Assembly: GCA_013538675.1 (NCBI GenBank)
Contig: JACAFJ010000005.1
Coordinates: 1 to 56,361 of the forward strand
Direction of reading: 5' to 3'
Origin: Candidatus Nitrosocaldus tengchongensis
Lineage (GTDB): Archaea > Thermoproteota > Nitrososphaeria > Nitrososphaerales > Nitrosocaldaceae
Length of the DNA stretch: 56,361 bases
Shown: one piece after another, positions 53,426 to 56,361 of the stretch
Layout: each line of letters opens with the position of its first letter
Position numbering within the stretch: position 1 is the first letter of the stretch
Made by a program: the position numbers and the translations under genes
The notes under the pieces: generated by a model
Database searches by the model: none
Told to the model about the DNA's origin: nothing
The model's input: the letters and a program-made list of their open reading frames with translations, nothing else

Positions 53426-53707
53426 TTACTGAGAGATGAGAGCATCAAGCGCTATCTTTACCTTGCAGTCGTTGCAATAGAACTCATCCTTGTATAAGCA
53501 TAGACACTTGTTTCTTGCATATAGGCTTGGTCTCTTGCTCTTCAATGCCTTCTCATAGTCTATGAACTCTATTGCAAGTAGGTTGCATCTCATGCATATA
53601 ACGTCATGTCCCTTGTGCTCCATAACCTTATGCTTATTCCCTTCTCCATCTTCATCTACATCGCTATTGCTTCCCTTCTCCACCCTTTCCCCATCTTCCT
53701 CATACAA
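53426..53707 (-). CDS. Small zinc-finger protein of unknown function
   Basis: A 93-residue protein with an acidic, disordered N-terminus (about residues 1-30, Asp/Glu/Gly-rich) and a C-terminal domain with three cysteine pairs: CMRC, CLC and CNDC. The last two pairs, with CLCLYKDEFYCNDC, could bind zinc. The frame opens at TTG 53707, about 28 nt after a TTTTATAC TATA-like box; an ATG at residue 29 is the alternative and would drop the acidic part. Not recognised. Confidence 0.55.
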   Translation of the reverse strand: MYEEDGERVEKGSNSDVDEDGEGNKHKVMEHKGHDVICMRCNLLAIEFIDYEKALKSKRPSLYARNKCLCLYKDEFYCNDCKVKIALDALISQ

Positions 53708-53752
53708 CTTGTGTCGATTATTGGGTAGAGTAGGTTGTATAAAATCCTTTTA

Positions 53753-53788
53753 ATCTATCTATCCATCCATCAATCCATCTATCTATCT
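53753..53788. repeat. Tetranucleotide repeat tract (ATCT/ATCC, nine units)
   Basis: Nine successive 4-bp units, ATCT or ATCC with one ATCA, in the gap between lysK and the small zinc-finger gene. It could be prone to slippage. Outside any gene. Confidence 0.75.
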
Positions 53789-53816
53789 AGAAGCACACAA
53801 TACATCTACTTCTGTT

Positions 53817-54923
53817 CTATCTACCTATCTCTCTCTTGTGTAGTCTTGAGAGATGGTAGAGTGTTCTCTTCAACACATCTATGCTTGCTATATACTCATC
53901 TATACTAACATGCTCATCTGCAGAGTGTGATGAGTGTGCATCTCCAGGCCCATATGTTACTATTGGTATATTGAGAACATTGCCTAGAACGTTCATATCC
54001 CCTGTACCGCTCTTCCTTATGAGCATTGGCCTACTACCTCTAACATCCATAACTGCAAGTACAAGTGCCCTAACAAGGGGCGAGTCATGCCTTGCCTCAA
54101 ACGCCTCTGTCCTATCTTCTACACTATACTCTATCTTTATGCCCTTCATCTCTGCTATCCTGTTCAGCGTATCATCAAGCATATCAAGCACACTTACTGT
54201 ACTCATCCCATTTGGAATCCTGATATCTATGGTTATGGAGCATCTTGCAGGGGTTACGTTGTGGCTGCTCCCTCCATCTATCTCTGTTATGCAATACGTT
54301 AAGCCTTTGTTGTTCATACCAGCAAGTACATCCTTTATGCTACGCCAGAGTTCATACGCTTCTTCTATAGCATTGCCAGCAAGCATTGGTGCACTTGCAT
54401 GTGCACTCTCGCCAACATCGCATGTTATGTTGAGCGCTACTCTACCCTTGTATGCTATGGTTATCTTCTCCAACCCGCTAGGCTCACCAAATATGGCATA
54501 GTCAGCATCTATGCTGTTCTTCATGAGGTTCTTTATCCCTGTAGCGTTACCCTCCTCATCTACAAGCCCAGCAAAGGTTATGGTACCACAATCTCTAGCA
54601 AGAGATGCTGCAAGGAGTAATGCTAGGAGTGGAGCCTTTGCATCTGAAGCACCCCTACCATATATCAGCCCATCCCTTATGCTTACAGGTATGTACCCTG
54701 GAACAGTATCCATGTGCCCGCAGAGCAGTATCCTAGGGCTACCATAACCCTTCCTTGCTATAACGTTGCCAACATCGTCCATGTGAACATGCTCAAAGCC
54801 CAACTCGCTTGATGCCTTCTCAGCGATGAGCCTTGCTAATGGATGCTCCTGCTTTGATGGAGTATATAACTCAAGAGCCTCCTTGAGGAGTTCTATTGCA
54901 TACGAGTTTGATACTGTAACCAT
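53817..54923 (-). CDS. lysK: [LysW]-lysine/[LysW]-ornithine hydrolase LysK
   Basis: M20-family zinc peptidase that releases lysine (and possibly ornithine) from the carrier LysW. The 368-residue protein shows metal ligands and motifs CGHMDTVPG, GRGASDAKAP, LVDEEGN, GEPSG and SSHSADEH. I start at ATG 54923 (MVTVSNSY) since GGGAAGGGAAG lies immediately upstream; a GTG at 54959 would add a Gly/Lys-rich stretch that is really this ribosome-binding tract. It closes the lysW-lysX-lysK operon. Confidence 0.92.
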   Translation of the reverse strand: MVTVSNSYAIELLKEALELYTPSKQEHPLARLIAEKASSELGFEHVHMDDVGNVIARKGYGSPRILLCGHMDTVPGYIPVSIRDGLIYGRGASDAKAPLLALLLAASLARDCGTITFAGLVDEEGNATGIKNLMKNSIDADYAIFGEPSGLEKITIAYKGRVALNITCDVGESAHASAPMLAGNAIEEAYELWRSIKDVLAGMNNKGLTYCITEIDGGSSHNVTPARCSITIDIRIPNGMSTVSVLDMLDDTLNRIAEMKGIKIEYSVEDRTEAFEARHDSPLVRALVLAVMDVRGSRPMLIRKSGTGDMNVLGNVLNIPIVTYGPGDAHSSHSADEHVSIDEYIASIDVLKRTLYHLSRLHKREIGR

Positions 54924-54965
54924 CTTCCTTCCCTTCCCTTTCCCACCCTTCCCTACCACTCCAGA

Positions 54966-55856
54966 CTATCCGCAATTCTGCATTATGTAATCTATTATCT
55001 CCTCTGCTATCCTTGCGTTTGCTACCCTAGCAACGTTCTTGAACTCAGTTGTAGGGTTCACTTCATGCACAAGCAATCCTCTAGCCTCATCCTCCATGAG
55101 ATCAACCCCTACAACTTCACCATTGACTGCCTTGCACGCCCTTACGCATGTATCCTCCAACTCTTTGCTTATTGGGCATGGCTCTGCTCTACCTCCTAGA
55201 GCCATATTCGTCTTCCATCGCCCATCGCCAGAGTACCTGTATATTGCTCCAAGCACCCTATCGCCAGCAACTATGGCCCTTATATCCCTTGGCGGCCTTC
55301 TAACATACTCCTGAAGGTAGTATATCTGATATAGGGGGAACATATGCTCCCTATCCTCAACTACTGCTTCTGCAGCATCCCTATCCCTTATAAGTGCTAT
55401 CAGCCTGCCCCAACTACCAACTGTAGGTTTTAGTACAGCAGGGTAGCCTAGAGCATCCATAGCCTTGAGTACTGTATCCTGTGTGAATGCAAGCATGCTC
55501 CTAGGTGCCTTTACACCCTGCCTAACTAGCGCTAGATGAGCGAAGAGCTTGTTACCTGCTATCATGCTGCAGTGGAATGGGTTTACTATCCTGTAGCCTC
55601 TGCCTTCTAGTGCAGCAGTGAGATGCAGGTTCCTGAAGTAACTAACACACCTCTGCAGAAATATTCCATTTGTATCACCATCATCTATAATAGAGTCATG
55701 TATTATGCTACCACTGCCTCCATTAAGATCAATCAAAATATCTTTGCTGTCAAGCATCTTAACTTGTAAGCCCTTCCTTACTGCTGCCTCGTATAGTGCC
55801 TTCTCCTCCCACCTTACTAGATCGTACAGTATGTAGAGTTTGCTTACTGACCCCAA
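54966..55856 (-). CDS. lysX: LysW-amino acid ligase LysX (RimK-like ATP-grasp)
   Basis: ATP-grasp ligase that couples alpha-aminoadipate (or glutamate) to the C-terminal glutamate of LysW. The 296-residue protein has RimK-like motifs: GNKLFAHLALVRQGVKAP, AVLKPTVGSWGRLI, YLQEYVRRPPRDIRAI, VGVDLMEDEARGLLVHEVNPTTEF and a C-terminal NVARVANARIAEEI, quoted in part. It starts at TTG 55856, within the end of lysW (overlap about 13 bp); no ATG precedes the conserved first strand KLYILYD. Whether it is LysX-only or a bifunctional LysX/ArgX cannot be told here. Confidence 0.92.
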   Translation of the reverse strand: MGSVSKLYILYDLVRWEEKALYEAAVRKGLQVKMLDSKDILIDLNGGSGSIIHDSIIDDGDTNGIFLQRCVSYFRNLHLTAALEGRGYRIVNPFHCSMIAGNKLFAHLALVRQGVKAPRSMLAFTQDTVLKAMDALGYPAVLKPTVGSWGRLIALIRDRDAAEAVVEDREHMFPLYQIYYLQEYVRRPPRDIRAIVAGDRVLGAIYRYSGDGRWKTNMALGGRAEPCPISKELEDTCVRACKAVNGEVVGVDLMEDEARGLLVHEVNPTTEFKNVARVANARIAEEIIDYIMQNCG

Positions 55857-56020
55857 TCCTCTCCAACGACTTGTGCAGGTTTGATATTAAATCCTTCCCC
55901 TTGCTTCTCCAGTTCGTAACTTGCTCCACAGTCTGGGCATGTGAGTATCTCTCCCTCTATTGCATCGCTAGGTACCTTAAGATCTGCCTCGCACTCAAGG
56001 CATCTAACCTTGCTGCTCAT
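55844..56020 (-). CDS. lysW: Amino-group carrier protein LysW, with altered C-terminus
   Basis: Small acidic carrier to which pathway intermediates of lysine (and arginine) synthesis are attached. The 58-residue protein has a zinc ribbon CLEC...CPDC (residues 7-10 and 28-31) and a C-terminal motif VVGEDWGQ. The family almost always ends EDWGE, and the last Glu receives the substrate through its gamma-carboxyl; here the final codon is CAG (Gln) followed by TAA. Everything else fits LysW, and lysX and lysK follow at once. Either a real variant, a second lysW exists elsewhere, or the base is wrong. Confidence 0.88.
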   Translation of the reverse strand: MSSKVRCLECEADLKVPSDAIEGEILTCPDCGASYELEKQGEGFNIKPAQVVGEDWGQ

Positions 56021-56089
56021 AACAGGCTAGTTAGTGAGAGGTTAATTATACTTTGCTCACCTACTATGATTGGATGCCAGTGTTTATCA

Positions 56090-56361
56090 TCATCTCAAAG
56101 TAGATATCTCAACCCATCTACCATCCCTATAGACTATGGTATGCGATGCTAATGGAACCTGCTCTTCACCTATATCAGTAAACAATACTACAGTATATAC
56201 ACCCTCCCCCACTGAAGGGGTTATCGATGACTCGATATAGAAGTAGTTGCCATCTACAATCCATCTCTCTGCTACATGAACTTTGTCAGCATAGTAGTAA
56301 CCCGATGGAGGAGGTGGGTAGATCATATCAATGGCATCTGAACTGCATATTATACCTCCGC
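56090..56361 (-). CDS. C-terminal part of a hypothetical protein, cut by the window edge
   Basis: The frame is open to the end of the window, so only the last 90 residues are seen; an internal ATG at 56326 is not needed as a start. Content: CSSDAIDMIYPPPPSGYYYADKVH split around a Pro-rich turn, then beta-strand-like segments VDGNYFYIESSI, GEGVYTVVLFTDIG and HTIVYRDGRWVEI. It looks like the C-terminal beta-sandwich of a larger, possibly exported, protein. Family not recognised. Confidence 0.55.
   Translation of the reverse strand, partial: GGIICSSDAIDMIYPPPPSGYYYADKVHVAERWIVDGNYFYIESSITPSVGEGVYTVVLFTDIGEEQVPLASHTIVYRDGRWVEISTLR

Noticed and set aside
1-56361. CRISPR array, transposon or prophage
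   Set aside because: No regularly spaced direct repeats, no transposase or integrase frames, and no phage structural genes were seen on either strand.

Overview
The window reads as a piece of a chromosome from a deep-branching thaumarchaeon (class Nitrososphaeria), most like the thermophilic Nitrosocaldus type; this assignment is inference from gene content. Support: archaeal/eukaryotic-type ribosomal proteins L31e and L39e, an archaellum operon, LysW-type lysine biosynthesis, methylmalonyl-CoA mutase and epimerase as used in the thaumarchaeal 3-hydroxypropionate/4-hydroxybutyrate carbon cycle, eukaryote-sized HMG-CoA synthase, inositol-phosphate synthase, diphthine synthase, and tRNA genes full of introns. 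No amo genes lie here, so ammonia oxidation is not shown. Codons are AT-rich with heavy use of AGG and ATA. First genes of transcripts often have a TATA box about 25-30 nt before the start codon (leaderless mRNA), while internal operon genes carry strong GGAGGTGAT-like ribosome binding sites; this was used to choose starts.

Layout. 1-6.9 kb: pdxST (vitamin B6), small hypothetical genes, an intron-rich tRNA-Trp, HMG-CoA synthase, a flavin-binding split-barrel protein, tRNA-Lys and tRNA-Asp. 7.2-26 kb: a motility island. cheA-cheB-cheY-cheW-mcp run leftward; a small soluble Cache transducer, a large Ig-like surface protein and cheC-cheD-cheR follow; then the archaellum genes arlB, an arlX/CDE-like gene, arlG, arlF, arlH, arlI, arlJ run leftward from a promoter carrying a perfect 10+10 bp palindrome. 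26-33.7 kb: a radical SAM enzyme, two small helical proteins, an AMP-forming acyl-CoA synthetase, three zinc-ribbon proteins around a thioredoxin, tRNA-Ala and a winged-helix regulator. 33.8-44.4 kb: ThiD-ThiN fusion, sugar nucleotidyltransferase, SMC, nitrilase-like hydrolase, inositol-phosphate synthase, diphthine synthase fused to DUF357, and a FAD synthetase-like protein. 44.5-49.1 kb: meaB-mcmA-mce, a phosphoesterase, a CDGSH iron-sulfur protein, and L39e-L31e. 49-56.4 kb: a hypothetical gene, a moxR-VWA-NUDIX operon, a zinc-finger protein, lysW-lysX-lysK, and a gene cut by the window edge.

The most unusual points: all four tRNA genes are interrupted (six introns in total, most at non-canonical positions), and the larger tRNA-Trp intron looks like a box C/D guide RNA whose D' guide points at nucleotide 39 of its own tRNA; LysW ends in EDWGQ instead of the functional EDWGE; diphthine synthase is fused to DUF357; the motility island holds a tiny soluble transducer and a candidate lineage-specific chemotaxis-archaellum connector; and many core enzymes carry Asn/Asp/Ser-rich inserts encoded by trinucleotide-like repeats.
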